From contig WLNU01000001.1 in the NCBI GenBank assembly GCA_009699645.1, positions 1-52,077 of the forward strand: DNA of 52,077 nucleotides, written 5' to 3'. The notes under the pieces were generated by a model. The model had not been told where the DNA came from and did not search any database. It saw only the letters and a list, made by a program, of their open reading frames with translations. Shown one piece after another: positions 33,853 to 43,457 of this stretch. The stretch is from Actinomycetota bacterium. Lineage in GTDB: Bacteria > Actinomycetota > Actinomycetes > Nanopelagicales > Nanopelagicaceae. How positions within the stretch are numbered: the first letter of the stretch is position 1; the number at the start of each line of letters is the position of its first letter. The position numbers and the translations under genes were made by a program.

Positions 33853-34734
33853 TTAATTCTTCTCCAGATACTTATCGAGGGCTTTTTCATACTCATAATA
33901 ATTAATTCGCTCATAGAGCTCTTCACGCGTCTGCATAGTGTCAATTACTTTGGCCTGTGTGCCCTCTTTGCGAATTGTTTCATAGACATTTTCAGCTGCC
34001 TTATTCATGGCACGAAATGCAGAGAGTGGATACAAGATCATCGAGACGCCATTGGCACCAAGCTCATCACGAGTAAAAAGCGGGGTTAAACCAAACTCAG
34101 TGATGTTAGCAAGAATCGGTTTTGATACTGCCTTTGAAAACTTCTCATACTCCTCAAGAGTGCGAATTGCCTCAGGGAAAATCAAATCAGCACCTGCTGC
34201 GATGTATGCCTGAACGCGCTCGATCGCCGCATCAACACCTTCGATGGCGATAGAATCGGTGCGCGCCATAATTGAGAAATTATAATCAGTTCGTGCATCA
34301 ACTGCGGCCTTAATGCGATCGACCATCTCTGAAGTACTAACTACCTCCTTATTGGGGCGATGCCCGCAGCGCTTTGCGCCAACCTGGTCTTCAATGTGCA
34401 TCGCGGCAGCACCTGCCTTAATCAAATCTTTAACTGTGCGCGCAATATTAAAAGCCGAGCTCCCAAAGCCAGTATCGGCATCTACCAAAAGCGGTGTATC
34501 GCAGATGTTCGTAATACGTCGAACATCGGTGAGAACATCCTCTAAAGTTGTAATGCCTAGATCTGGAACACCCATGGAGCCTGCTGCAACTCCCCCGCCC
34601 GATAAGTAAATAGCGCGGTATCCAGCACGCTTTGCAAGCAGGGCGTGATTGGCGTTGATAGTCCCAATAATTTGGAGTGGGGACTCCTCAGCTAAGGCCT
34701 TTTTGAAGGCAGCACCTGGACTAATTGAGCTCAC
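33853..34734 (-). CDS. prpB: Methylisocitrate lyase
   Basis: A 293-residue member of the isocitrate-lyase/PEP-mutase family. Visible motifs are [15 protein letters not shown], the metal-binding DADTGFG, and the active-site KRCGH followed by K. It cleaves 2-methylisocitrate to pyruvate and succinate. It is the first of the prpBCD run and sits 13 nt downstream of ribH; a separate promoter was not identified, so read-through from the riboflavin operon is possible. Confidence 0.95.
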   Translation of the reverse strand: MSSISPGAAFKKALAEESPLQIIGTINANHALLAKRAGYRAIYLSGGGVAAGSMGVPDLGITTLEDVLTDVRRITNICDTPLLVDADTGFGSSAFNIARTVKDLIKAGAAAMHIEDQVGAKRCGHRPNKEVVSTSEMVDRIKAAVDARTDYNFSIMARTDSIAIEGVDAAIERVQAYIAAGADLIFPEAIRTLEEYEKFSKAVSKPILANITEFGLTPLFTRDELGANGVSMILYPLSAFRAMNKAAENVYETIRKEGTQAKVIDTMQTREELYERINYYEYEKALDKYLEKN

Positions 34735-34747
34735 CTGATGAGTCTAT

Positions 34748-35212
34748 CTAGGCGCTCTTCAAACGCAAAAGTTCAAGGGCTGCGATGGCGCTGTCATATC
34801 CCTTGTCCTCTTTACTTCCAGCAATGCCTGAGCGCGCAATGGCTTGATCTAGATCATTACACATTAATACGCCGAAACCAATTGGTTTTCCATATTTGAG
34901 AGAGACATCAATAACCCCTTGAGTCACGCCTTGACAGACATAATCAAAGTGAGGTGTTTCACCTTGAAGGACCAAGCCAACAGCAACTACTGCATCAAAG
35001 CCTTTTTCAAATGCATATTGGGCTGCAAGTGGAATCTCAAAGGAGCCAGGGACAAACTCAACTTCAAGAGTTGCCACCTGTGCCTCTTTCAGTGCCCGCT
35101 GTGCGCCAGCGATTAAATCTTTACAAATATCTAGATGCCATGATGAGGAGATAATCATAACCTTTGCTTGCGGCAGTTTTTTTATCTCTATCTGTGGAAC
35201 TTGACCTGCCAT
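34748..35212 (-). CDS. ribH: 6,7-dimethyl-8-ribityllumazine synthase
   Basis: A 154-residue lumazine synthase. It has the substrate-binding S.WH.DI near residue 23, VPGSFEIP.AAQ near 55 and GLVLQGETPHFDYVC with the catalytic His, then FG...CND. It makes the last intermediate before riboflavin. It is the final gene of the rib operon, starting 1 nt after the ribA stop. Confidence 0.97.
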   Translation of the reverse strand: MAGQVPQIEIKKLPQAKVMIISSSWHLDICKDLIAGAQRALKEAQVATLEVEFVPGSFEIPLAAQYAFEKGFDAVVAVGLVLQGETPHFDYVCQGVTQGVIDVSLKYGKPIGFGVLMCNDLDQAIARSGIAGSKEDKGYDSAIAALELLRLKSA

Positions 35213-35809
35213 TTACTTGCCCCCTCGTGTGTGACCAAGTTTTTCTTCCTTGGTCGCTAGATACTTCTCATTAAATTTATTACTAACAATTACTAGCGGT
35301 CTTTGTGTGACAGTGATACCGGAATTCTTAAGTGCTGCAACTTTGTTGGGGTTATTGGTAAGTAACTGCACATGAGAAATCTGTAGTGCTTGCACAATAG
35401 CAATTGCATCAGACCAGTCACGTGCATCGATTTCATGGCCCAAATGTAGGTTGGCATCGATGGTGTCCATGCCCTGATCTTGTAGTTGATAGGCCTTAAT
35501 CTTTTCTGTGAGCCCAATACCGCGACCTTCGTGATCACGTAGATAGATGATGTAGCCATAGCCATGATTTTGAATCAGATTAATCGCCTGCTCTAACTGC
35601 TCACCACAATCACAGCGCAGAGAATGAAGAATGTCGCCTGTAAAGCACTCGCTATGAATACGCACCATTGGCTGATTACCTGAATCACCATATGCGATAA
35701 CAGCGTGTTCGCGCTGTCCTGGCCCTGGAAATGTTGCGATTTTCCAGTTACCAGTTCGCAAAGGCAGCTCTGCCCAGGCAAACTCAAACTCTGCTTGAAA
35801 ATTACTCAT
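35213..35809 (-). CDS. ribA: GTP cyclohydrolase II (stand-alone RibA)
   Basis: A 198-residue GTP cyclohydrolase II. The zinc site is seen as SECFTGDILHSLRCDCG and the catalytic region as RDHEGRGIGL...K..AY.LQ. The DHBP synthase (RibB) domain usually fused in Actinobacteria is absent, and ribB is not in this operon, so it must be encoded elsewhere. Its ATG overlaps the ribE stop (TAATG). Confidence 0.95.
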   Translation of the reverse strand: MSNFQAEFEFAWAELPLRTGNWKIATFPGPGQREHAVIAYGDSGNQPMVRIHSECFTGDILHSLRCDCGEQLEQAINLIQNHGYGYIIYLRDHEGRGIGLTEKIKAYQLQDQGMDTIDANLHLGHEIDARDWSDAIAIVQALQISHVQLLTNNPNKVAALKNSGITVTQRPLVIVSNKFNEKYLATKEEKLGHTRGGK

Positions 35810-36411
35810 TACTTGTCTCCCTTGTCCAATAAACGTTCTACGTATTTAGCAAGGACATCTACCTCGACATTGATTAAATCACCGGGGCGCAATGTTGAGA
35901 GATTGGTGTTCTCAAGGGTTTCAGGGATCAACCACACAGTAAGAACATTATTTGCATCATTTATTTCACCGACCGTTAAAGAAATACCATCTAGGCAAAT
36001 CGAACCCTGGTTAACAATGTACTTACTTAAGTGCCCAGGCACGGCGATATCAAACTTGGCCCACTTATCCCCCGGAGTTAGTGAAACAACTGTGGCAACA
36101 CCATCGACATGGCCCTGCACCATATGACCACCCATGCGGGCATTTAACTGGGCTGCAAGTTCAAGGTTAACTGGACTTCCAACGATGATTTGAGACAAAG
36201 ATGTGAGTGAGAGCGTTTGAACCATTACATCGGCGCTAAAGGTTGTGCTAGATATGGAGGTAGCGGTTAAACAGACACCGTTTACTGCAACAGAACCACC
36301 AACTGCAATCTCTGCAATCAGTCCAGGTGCATTAATTGTAAAAACGGCCGATGTCTCGTTTTTTTCAATACTGGTAATTGAACCTAGTTCAGTAATGAGT
36401 CCTGTAAACAT
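35809..36411 (-). CDS. ribE: Riboflavin synthase, alpha subunit
   Basis: A 200-residue riboflavin synthase with two lumazine-binding repeats: it begins MFTGLITELG, has GG(S)VAVNGVCLT in repeat one and HMVQGHVDG...ISLTVGE in repeat two. It joins two lumazines to give riboflavin. The ATG at 36411 overlaps the ribD stop (TGATG); the GTG at 36414 is a less likely start. Confidence 0.95.
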   Translation of the reverse strand: MFTGLITELGSITSIEKNETSAVFTINAPGLIAEIAVGGSVAVNGVCLTATSISSTTFSADVMVQTLSLTSLSQIIVGSPVNLELAAQLNARMGGHMVQGHVDGVATVVSLTPGDKWAKFDIAVPGHLSKYIVNQGSICLDGISLTVGEINDANNVLTVWLIPETLENTNLSTLRPGDLINVEVDVLAKYVERLLDKGDK

Positions 36412-37430
36412 CACTCACCGTTTCTTATGCGGTAGACCGATTTAACATCGCCATCTAGAACTTCGGTACTCATGTGATCAAGGCGCATTTGATTACTAAT
36501 CGTTGAGGGGTGATCGAAGGTAAAAAACCCCTTGCCTGAGCCCAGCAACGATGGTGCTTGATACATCACTAGTTCATCCATTAAACAGTGATCCAGCATG
36601 GCACTAGCCAATGTTGGCCCAGCTTCAACAAAGACATGATTGATGCCTAAATCATTGAGTTTTTCTACCAAGACATCTAGATCTTTTGTTTTGACCACAA
36701 CAGTTTCTGCAGCATCATCAAAAATATGTGAATCCTTTGGTAGCTCTTGCTCCCCGCAAATTACGCGAATTGGGTTGCCCGCATATCCATTAAAATCTCC
36801 ATGGGGAATTAAATGTGGATTATCAGCAATAACAGTATTGGTACCGACTAAAATCGCATCTGCTGCCCGGCGCAATACCTGCACATCGGCCCGAGATCTT
36901 TCATTAGTAATCCATTTGGATGTGCCATCAGTTGCCGCCACCTTTGCATCCAAAGTTGTCGCAACCTTCCAGGTGAAATATGGTCGCCCTTTTTTAATCT
37001 TCATCAGCCAGGCACGGTTTGAAAAGGCAGCCTCAATTTCAAGGACTCCTGCAATAACAGTGATACCTGCTGCCTGCAAAGCAGCGGCGCCACCTGCGGC
37101 CTTTGCATTGGGGTCAGCCACGGCGAAAACAACAGTTGTAATACCTGCATCAATGATTGCCTGCACACATGCTCCAGTGCTGCCTGTGTGATTGCATGGC
37201 TCAAGCGTCACAATAATTGTTGCGCCAGCTACCTTGTTTCCTGCAGCCTTTATTGCAACTACTTCTGCGTGATCGCTACTTTTGCGCCGATCATGAAAAC
37301 CTTCACCGACCACTGCCCCCGTTGAATCAATGATGAGGGCGCCAACAATTGGATTGGGGGCGGTTTTACCAAGTCCTTTTTCGGCAAGGGCAATGGCACG
37401 TTGCATTGCAACTGTGTAATCCATAACCAT
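36411..37430 (-). CDS. ribD: Bifunctional riboflavin biosynthesis protein RibD (deaminase/reductase)
   Basis: A 339-residue RibD. The N-terminal deaminase domain has the zinc motifs HAEV and PCNHTGSTGAC, and the reductase domain follows from about residue 145 with TLDAKVAATDGTSKW and EAGPTLAS. It deaminates and reduces the pyrimidine intermediates of riboflavin synthesis. I start at the ATG at 37430, preceded by AGGGGAAATAAAA; the longer frame to 37493 would run into the riboswitch leader. First gene of the operon. Confidence 0.95.
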   Translation of the reverse strand: MVMDYTVAMQRAIALAEKGLGKTAPNPIVGALIIDSTGAVVGEGFHDRRKSSDHAEVVAIKAAGNKVAGATIIVTLEPCNHTGSTGACVQAIIDAGITTVVFAVADPNAKAAGGAAALQAAGITVIAGVLEIEAAFSNRAWLMKIKKGRPYFTWKVATTLDAKVAATDGTSKWITNERSRADVQVLRRAADAILVGTNTVIADNPHLIPHGDFNGYAGNPIRVICGEQELPKDSHIFDDAAETVVVKTKDLDVLVEKLNDLGINHVFVEAGPTLASAMLDHCLMDELVMYQAPSLLGSGKGFFTFDHPSTISNQMRLDHMSTEVLDGDVKSVYRIRNGE

Positions 37431-37525
37431 TTTTATTTCCCCTGCCCCCGACTCTAGAAACGAGTATCCGGGGCTGCACGCAAGAGGGTGCACAAAAGAA
37501 AAGCAGGAATGACCCTACTTTTGTT

Positions 37526-37645
37526 GGCTTCCTCTCATCCGGACTTTAACCGTCGGTCTCAGAGTTTCACTGAGTCAACCGATACCTGGCTGGCATCGGG
37601 TCGCGGACTATAACCGCCGGTTCGAAATTACATCGACCCCGGAAA
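37526..37645 (-). promoter_or_regulatory. FMN riboswitch (RFN element)
   Basis: On the minus strand this region shows the conserved RFN blocks in order: GGGGTCGATGTAATTTCGAA, then CCGGCGGTTATAGTCCGCGA, then GACCGACGGTTAAAGTCC and GGATGAGAGGAAG. FMN binding should shut off ribDEAH. About 95 nt separate it from the ATG. In that leader a CCCCG...CGGGGG hairpin (about 37440-37475) ends next to the AGGGG ribosome-binding site and could sequester it, so translational control is plausible. Confidence 0.93.
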
Positions 37646-37717
37646 CAACGTGCTTAGTCTAGCCCTTAATAAGGCCTGGGCGATACATGTAAAAAGCCCC
37701 ACCGAGTCATCAACTGA

Positions 37718-37849
37718 GCCCCAGAAGTTCAACACTTCACTCCACTCCTTATCACTTTAGGCGCGGCAACTGCAGTTGATGTGGTGCCAGAAACCCTGAT
37801 AGATGGCTACTTCATGGGCCTTAGCAAACGCAGCATTCTCGTAGATTAA
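37718..37849 (+). pseudogene. Coding-like remnant of unknown origin
   Basis: Between the riboswitch and the NTF2-like gene, a plus-strand frame of 43 codons after an in-frame TGA reads as protein-like sequence (for example LITLGAATAVDVVPETLIDG followed by GLSKRSILVD and TAA). It has no start codon near its 5' end and no clear ribosome-binding site, so it looks like the C-terminal end of a lost gene. I cannot name the family. The rest of 37650-37889 shows nothing else. Confidence 0.4.
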
Positions 37850-37889
37850 TCAAATATTGAACGCTATAAAACCTTTGAAATCCTAGGAA

Positions 37890-38273
37890 TTAGAGTACGT
37901 CTTCATGGTTATGTATCAAAAACCAACCATTAGGGAATTTCTTCCAAACCGCGGTGTTTCTAATTACTCTAGTAGTTCTATTGTCTGAATAGTTGGTGTC
38001 GACGTAGTGACGGCAAATTGCAAAACCATCATAGATATCAATCACCGGTGAATGGGGGACGATCGAAGTTACCTTTGGGCCAGTTCCAGCAGCTGGACGT
38101 CGTGCCCGAGCTTCGTTCAGACCCTTCAATCCTAAGCAAAGGGGTACTTCGCCGGAGTCCCAAAAAGTCGCATCTTCATGCAGAAACTGGTCAATCTTAG
38201 GTCTGTTTCCTTCCATGAACCCGGTAAGCATTTCATTAACGGCAGCCCAAATGTACTTCTTAACTTCTTCCAT
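37890..38273 (-). CDS. NTF2-like (SnoaL/DUF4440-type) protein
   Basis: A 127-residue single-domain protein with the NTF2-like cone fold pattern: helix F.EGN...I...LHEDATFWDSGEVP, then a strand with GFAICRH and a C-terminal TAVWKKFPNGWFLIHNH. Such proteins may be small enzymes (isomerases, cyclases) or binding domains. The ATG at 38273 has AAGGAG 8 nt upstream. It may form a two-gene unit with the Old Yellow Enzyme gene upstream of it on this strand (66-nt gap). The function is not known. Confidence 0.75.
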   Translation of the reverse strand: MEEVKKYIWAAVNEMLTGFMEGNRPKIDQFLHEDATFWDSGEVPLCLGLKGLNEARARRPAAGTGPKVTSIVPHSPVIDIYDGFAICRHYVDTNYSDNRTTRVIRNTAVWKKFPNGWFLIHNHEDVL

Positions 38274-38338
38274 ATCTCTACTCCTTCGTCTGATTCTTAA
38301 AACTCCCAAATGGGGAATTTAGTAATTTTCTGTTCTAG

Positions 38339-39415
38339 TTAATAAGGCCAATCTTTTCTCGGCTTTGCCTGTTTATACTGGTTTGGCCATTCGATATCAA
38401 TACCTAATTCGTGTGCGGCTTGAAACGCCCAATGAGGGTTACGCAGCATTTCCCGACCTAAAAGAATCGCATCTGCCTGTTCACTTGCCACAATTGCATT
38501 AGCAAGCAACGGATCAGTGATCAGGCCCACTGCACCGGTTAGAATTCCTGCGCTACTTTTGATTTTTTCAGCGAATTGCACTTGATAATGTGGTCCGACT
38601 TGATATTTAACATCAGGAACTACGCCTCCTGTAGAACAATCAATTAGGTCGACTCCAATAACTTTGAGCAGCTTGGCAAGCTCAATGCTGTCTTGCACTG
38701 TCCATCCCTCTTCGACCCAATCGGAAGTAGAAAGTCGGACAAACAATGGTTTATCAAGGGGCCATACCTCTCTAATGGCTTTTGTTACTTCCGAGAGGAA
38801 GCGCACACGGTTCAAAAACTCTCCACCATACTCGTCAATACGTTTATTTCCTATCGGCGAAAGAAATGAATGAATTAAGTATCCATGTGCTCCGTGAATC
38901 TCAACAACGTCAAAACCAGCTCTTAAGGAACGTTCTGCGGCTGATTTATAATCCTGAATAATTATTTCAATATCTGCTTTTGATAATTCAATAGGAATAT
39001 TCAACTCGCCAAAGCGCAATGGGCTTGGTGCGAATATTTCCCAGCCCCCAGTATCAATTGATACGGGCCGATGCCCCTCCCAAGGCGTTGTTGCTGAACC
39101 TTTTCTTCCTGCATGCCACAATTGAATAGCAGATTTCGCACCTTGCTCATGAATAAAACTTACGATGCGCGTCCAACTTGCAACCTGTTCTTCGTTCCAG
39201 ATACCTGTATCCACTGCAGTGGAACGAGCTGAGGGAGATATCGCAGTGGCTTCTGTAAAAATTAGTCCTGCGCCTCCCATCGCAAATTGCGCAAGATGCG
39301 CGAAGTGCCAATCATTAGGTAAACCATTTTTAGCAGAGTATTGACACATAGGTGAAACCCAAATTCGATTCTTGATTGTTAAAGAACGTATAACTAAAGG
39401 ATCAAAGAGGGACAT
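38339..39415 (-). CDS. NADH:flavin oxidoreductase, Old Yellow Enzyme family (YqjM/XenA type)
   Basis: A 358-residue FMN-binding ene-reductase. It has the YqjM-type N-terminus (SLFDPL.I.SLTIKNRI), the flavin-modulating Cys in SPMCQYSA, a GRKGS motif, and the substrate-binding HGAHGYLIHSFLSP. It reduces activated C=C bonds with NAD(P)H. I start at the ATG at 39415; the longer frame to 39616 adds 67 atypical residues. No strong ribosome-binding site is seen. Divergent from the hyuA operon, whose substrate may be the same. Confidence 0.87.
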   Translation of the reverse strand: MSLFDPLVIRSLTIKNRIWVSPMCQYSAKNGLPNDWHFAHLAQFAMGGAGLIFTEATAISPSARSTAVDTGIWNEEQVASWTRIVSFIHEQGAKSAIQLWHAGRKGSATTPWEGHRPVSIDTGGWEIFAPSPLRFGELNIPIELSKADIEIIIQDYKSAAERSLRAGFDVVEIHGAHGYLIHSFLSPIGNKRIDEYGGEFLNRVRFLSEVTKAIREVWPLDKPLFVRLSTSDWVEEGWTVQDSIELAKLLKVIGVDLIDCSTGGVVPDVKYQVGPHYQVQFAEKIKSSAGILTGAVGLITDPLLANAIVASEQADAILLGREMLRNPHWAFQAAHELGIDIEWPNQYKQAKPRKDWPY

Positions 39416-39755
39416 CATCTGACGACGATATAGCACCGTCATAGAATTATGCAGGAAATAATATTGAGTAAGCCAATAGGTTTCATTCCTAATTAGTACT
39501 TCATGGTAGTTGTACGTACGAGCGACAATAAATGTGCGCACGCCGTACTTTTCCTGATAAAAATTTGACACACCTACGAACCGATTACTTAAGGGTATGT
39601 GAGGGTAAGAGGACAAGATTAGATGAAGTTTCGCAAAAAGTGCGGTGGACGTACTTGTTGACTCTAAAATCTATAGGTAGAAAATTGTTAATCCTTGACT
39701 TCGAAGTTTTTGGCAATATATTTACAACCTAACTAGCTTTTTAAAAGGAAACCTC
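39416..39755. other. Divergent intergenic region between the OYE gene and hyuA
   Basis: This 340-bp stretch holds no gene that I can support. It contains the hyuA promoter (39695-39722). A GTACGTAC palindrome near 39510 could be a regulatory site but is short. No regulator gene is adjacent. Confidence 0.5.
39695..39722 (+). promoter_or_regulatory. Promoter of the hyuA operon
   Basis: TTGACT at 39695-39700, 16-nt spacer, TATATT at 39717-39722, about 34 nt before the hyuA ATG. A second TTGACT at 39658-39663 has no good -10. A ribosome-binding site AAAGGA sits 8-12 nt before the ATG. Confidence 0.6.
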
Positions 39756-41774
39756 ATGAAAGTTCGTATCGGTGTAGATATCGGCGGAACTTTTACAGAT
39801 GCAATTTCAATTACTGAAAATGGAGAAATTTCGACTGCCAAAGCTCTGACAACTCCAGGAAAACTAGCCGATGGCGTCTTATCTGCGATCGAAGGACTTG
39901 GTATAGATATTTCGTCAGTAGATTATTTTGTGCACGGGACAACCGCGGGATTGAATGCATTCTTGGAAAAACGGGGCGCTCGTGTAGCTCTTATTACCAC
40001 CCGTGGCTTTCGAGATGTATACGAAATTGGTCGCGCAAATCGTCCTGATATGTACAACCTCAAATACAAGTCTACGAAACCTCTTATTGATCGGCGACAC
40101 AGATTCGAAGTAACAGAGCGATTGGCTGCTGACGGTACGGTCATTACTCCCTTGAAACTCTCCGAAATTAAAGAATTGATTCCGCATTTAAGAGCGAACT
40201 ACGATGCAATTGCAATTGTATTACTTCACTCATATAAGAACCCTATTCACGAAGAGAAGATTGCAGAATTATTGATTTCAGAATTGCCAGAGTTATCGGT
40301 GGTCACCTCTTCCATCGTCGCACCGGAATGGCGGGAGTATGAAAGAACTAGCACAACTGCAATTTCTGCTTATATCGCTCCAATTATTAATGAGTACCTC
40401 CAAGAATTAGGTATGCGGTTGAAGGAAAAAGGCTTGTCTCCAGAACTAAAGGTGATGCAGTCAAATGGTGGAGTGATGAGCGCTCGTACGGCACGTTCTA
40501 AACCCGTCCAAACATTGTTGTCAGGGCCTGTTGGCGGAACAATTGCCGGAGTAGAAATAGGCAAAATTCTAAATCATGATCGATTGATTTGCGTGGACAT
40601 GGGTGGAACTTCTTTTGATGTGAGCCTTGTTGTTAAACAAAAAGCAGACATTGAGGCACAAGCTACGATGGAGGGTCACCCTCTGCTTTCGCCTTCAGTC
40701 AGCATGCACACGATAGGTGCTGGTGGCGGCAGCATCGCCTTCGTATCAGTGGGTGCACTCAGAGTGGGTCCCCGTTCGGCCGGTGCTTTCCCAGGTCCAG
40801 CATGTTATGCACGAGGAGGATCCGAACCAACGGTTACTGACGCGAATTTAATTCTCGGCAGACTACCTCACACGTCAAAACTTGCAGGAAATATGAATCT
40901 CAATCTCGCATTAGCTAAATCAGCCATGGATTTAGTTGGCCAATCGCTCAATCTTTCAACAGAGGAAACAGCCTCGGGAATAGTCGCAATTATTAACGCT
41001 GCGATGGCAAATGCGATAAGAGAGATTACCGTATCTCGAGGAATCGACCCGCGTGAATATTCGCTTGTGGCTTATGGTGGCGCTGGCCCTCTCCATGCTG
41101 TGGCAATAGCGGAAGAGCTAGAACTCAGTTCGGTGATTGTTCCCGCTAATCCGGGAGTTCTTTCTGCGTGGGGAATGCTCCAAGCGGATTCACGACATGA
41201 CCTAGTAATGAATTTTTACTCACAGCTACGTTCAATTAATAAGGATAAATTTCAAGAAGGTTTGAAGAAATTAGAGTCTGAGGCTCGAGCGATACTAGTT
41301 AAAGAAGGTATACCAGAGCAAGATATGCAGATTCAACCAGCAGCTGACCTTCGTTATGTAGGACAGGAGTACACCGTCACGGTTGAATGGGCGTCAGGCT
41401 TTACAACAAATCAAATCTTGGATTCTTTAACTGAACGGTTCGAATCTGAGCACTTAGTCCGCTACGGTCATAACAATCCGGGTGAAGATATAGAGCTAGT
41501 GAATATCAGATTAAGTGGAATCGGTCTAGCAAGGAAGTCAAAAATCTCTGATGAACATTCCACACTCGTTCCAGCAGGTCAGGGTGGAACTCAAAGAACA
41601 TTCTTCAACGGTAGTTGGTTTGAATCAAATATTTATTGGAGAGATGAACTAGAAATTGGCTCCAAAACATTAGGACCCGCGACCGTTCTTGAAAATGACT
41701 GTACGACCACTATCCCACCAGGATGGCACGCAAAGATGGTTCCTGGCAGACACATGATTCTGGAAAGGAATTAG
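39756..41774 (+). CDS. hyuA: Hydantoinase/oxoprolinase family protein, subunit A
   Basis: A 672-residue HyuA-type subunit. It begins VDIGGTFTDA, the actin-like ATP/phosphate-binding motif, then has the HGTTAGLNA block, SNGGVMSA, SGPVGG, DMGGTSFDV and GGAGPLHA in the usual order. With HyuB it forms an ATP-dependent hydrolase of cyclic amides such as N-methylhydantoin, 5-oxoproline or caprolactam; acetone carboxylase is a less close relative. It is the first gene of an eight-gene plus-strand operon and is 1 nt from hyuB. Confidence 0.93.
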   Translation: MKVRIGVDIGGTFTDAISITENGEISTAKALTTPGKLADGVLSAIEGLGIDISSVDYFVHGTTAGLNAFLEKRGARVALITTRGFRDVYEIGRANRPDMYNLKYKSTKPLIDRRHRFEVTERLAADGTVITPLKLSEIKELIPHLRANYDAIAIVLLHSYKNPIHEEKIAELLISELPELSVVTSSIVAPEWREYERTSTTAISAYIAPIINEYLQELGMRLKEKGLSPELKVMQSNGGVMSARTARSKPVQTLLSGPVGGTIAGVEIGKILNHDRLICVDMGGTSFDVSLVVKQKADIEAQATMEGHPLLSPSVSMHTIGAGGGSIAFVSVGALRVGPRSAGAFPGPACYARGGSEPTVTDANLILGRLPHTSKLAGNMNLNLALAKSAMDLVGQSLNLSTEETASGIVAIINAAMANAIREITVSRGIDPREYSLVAYGGAGPLHAVAIAEELELSSVIVPANPGVLSAWGMLQADSRHDLVMNFYSQLRSINKDKFQEGLKKLESEARAILVKEGIPEQDMQIQPAADLRYVGQEYTVTVEWASGFTTNQILDSLTERFESEHLVRYGHNNPGEDIELVNIRLSGIGLARKSKISDEHSTLVPAGQGGTQRTFFNGSWFESNIYWRDELEIGSKTLGPATVLENDCTTTIPPGWHAKMVPGRHMILERN

Positions 41775-41775
41775 C

Positions 41776-43431
41776 ATGGCTCTGGATCCAGTAACTGTTG
41801 AGGTTATTAGAAATGCTTTTGACTCAATTGGCTCACAAATGAACAACAATCTTGCGCGTTCTGCATACACGCCAATAATTTATGAAATGAAAGACTGCTC
41901 AGTCGGGCTTTTTGACAACCGTGGATGCCTCTTGGGTCAAGCACCAGGCTTACCAATCTTCTTAGGAGCCCTAGAAGCGGCTATTTTCGCGACTACCGAT
42001 CATTTCGGCGGCTGGGATATATATAAGCCAGGTGACGTATATGCAATTAACGATAGTTACCTCGTTGGCAGCCACCTTAACGATGTCACAATATTTTCAC
42101 CAATTTTCTTTGGTGGAAAGCTAGTTGGTTTTGGCGCAACAAAAGCTCACTGGCTCGATATAGGTTCAAAAGATCCTGGTCAATCGATGGATTCAACTTC
42201 AATTTATCAAGAAGGTTACCGAATAGGACCAGTGCATTTGTATAAGGAAGGTATCCCTCAGAATGCAATTCTTGAATTCTTAATGAGAAACAGCCGTCTC
42301 CCCAGATCAGTTTGGGGAGATATGCATGCCCAAATCGCAGCCTGCAGGACTGGAGAAATTAGACTTCAAGCCTTATATGAAAAATTTGGTGAATCTGTAA
42401 TTCTTGAAGCGACACAAAGAATATGGCAACAATGCGAGCTCCTCGATAGCCAGGAAGTTAGCAAGATTCCTGATGGGGTTTATTCGGCCGAGGGCGCTTT
42501 GGATTCTGATCGCCCCGGAGGAAATCCCGTTCCAGTTAAAGTTAAGGTGACTATCTCTGGAGACAAAATGGAGCTAGACCTTCGTGGCTCATCTGGACAA
42601 ACTCCCGGCTCTGTTAATTGTGGTGTCGCGCAAACAATTTCCGCAGCAAAGCTGGCATTTAAATTTCTAGTAAATCCTGAGATACCAGCTACAGGTGGCA
42701 CCTTTAGGAATTTGGAGGTTTTGACTGACAAAGGCTCGGTTTTCCACGCTCAGGAGCCCGCTGCATGTCAATTTTATTACCCCCATCTTGGTCTCATGAT
42801 TGACCTGTTCATCAAAGCCCTCTCAACTGGCTTGCCACATCTGGTAGTTGCGGGTCAACCATCAGATGCCATGAATATTCTCTTTGTTGGCACATCCCCA
42901 ACCAATGGAAAACTATTTTTTACCGGCGAAGCAAGTGGGGTTGGTTGGGGTGCCTACATAGATGGGGATGGAAACAATGCACAGATCAATTATGGAGGCG
43001 GGGACTTAAAGAATTATCCCATTGAAGTATATGAAAATCGCTACCCAATCAGGATTCACCAATATGCCTTAAGGGTTAACTCCAGTGGTCGCGGAGAGTT
43101 TCGGGGAGGCCTTGGAATTGTCCGAGAATATGAAGTCCTGGTTGAAGACGCGACGGTTTCTCTATGGTTTGAACGTACTCAAACTTTAGCGTGGGGACTT
43201 TTCGGCGGTGAGGCCGCTCTACCTGCAAAAATCACTGTTAACCGCGGCAACGAAGAACTCTTTGTTCTTAAGGCCAATCGTCTACCACTCACTCAAGGTT
43301 CTCGAGTTCTCGTACAGACTGGAGGTGGTGGTGGGTACGGCCCTGTCAATCTAAGACGTTCTGAACTTATTGAGGATGACTTACTTGATGGATATACAAC
43401 TCTAGAGTTTTACAATTCAAAACAACCCTAA
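41776..43431 (+). CDS. hyuB: Hydantoinase/oxoprolinase family protein, subunit B
   Basis: A 551-residue HyuB-type subunit. The N-terminus DPVTVEVIRNAFDSI and blocks ARSAYTP.I.E, NDSYLVGSHLNDVT, PGSVNCG, GGDLKNYPIE, SGRGEFRGGLG and GGGGGYG are characteristic. With HyuA it completes an ATP-dependent amide-opening enzyme. The ATG follows the hyuA stop by one base. A binding-protein gene follows after 26 nt, so ring-opening and import are tied together. Confidence 0.93.
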   Translation: MALDPVTVEVIRNAFDSIGSQMNNNLARSAYTPIIYEMKDCSVGLFDNRGCLLGQAPGLPIFLGALEAAIFATTDHFGGWDIYKPGDVYAINDSYLVGSHLNDVTIFSPIFFGGKLVGFGATKAHWLDIGSKDPGQSMDSTSIYQEGYRIGPVHLYKEGIPQNAILEFLMRNSRLPRSVWGDMHAQIAACRTGEIRLQALYEKFGESVILEATQRIWQQCELLDSQEVSKIPDGVYSAEGALDSDRPGGNPVPVKVKVTISGDKMELDLRGSSGQTPGSVNCGVAQTISAAKLAFKFLVNPEIPATGGTFRNLEVLTDKGSVFHAQEPAACQFYYPHLGLMIDLFIKALSTGLPHLVVAGQPSDAMNILFVGTSPTNGKLFFTGEASGVGWGAYIDGDGNNAQINYGGGDLKNYPIEVYENRYPIRIHQYALRVNSSGRGEFRGGLGIVREYEVLVEDATVSLWFERTQTLAWGLFGGEAALPAKITVNRGNEELFVLKANRLPLTQGSRVLVQTGGGGGYGPVNLRRSELIEDDLLDGYTTLEFYNSKQP

Positions 43432-43457
43432 TTAATAAACTAATAGAAAGGTCACAA

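Noticed and set aside
36640..37191. 183-residue plus-strand ORF opposite ribD
   Set aside because: RibD is clear on the other strand; this is a shadow reading frame.
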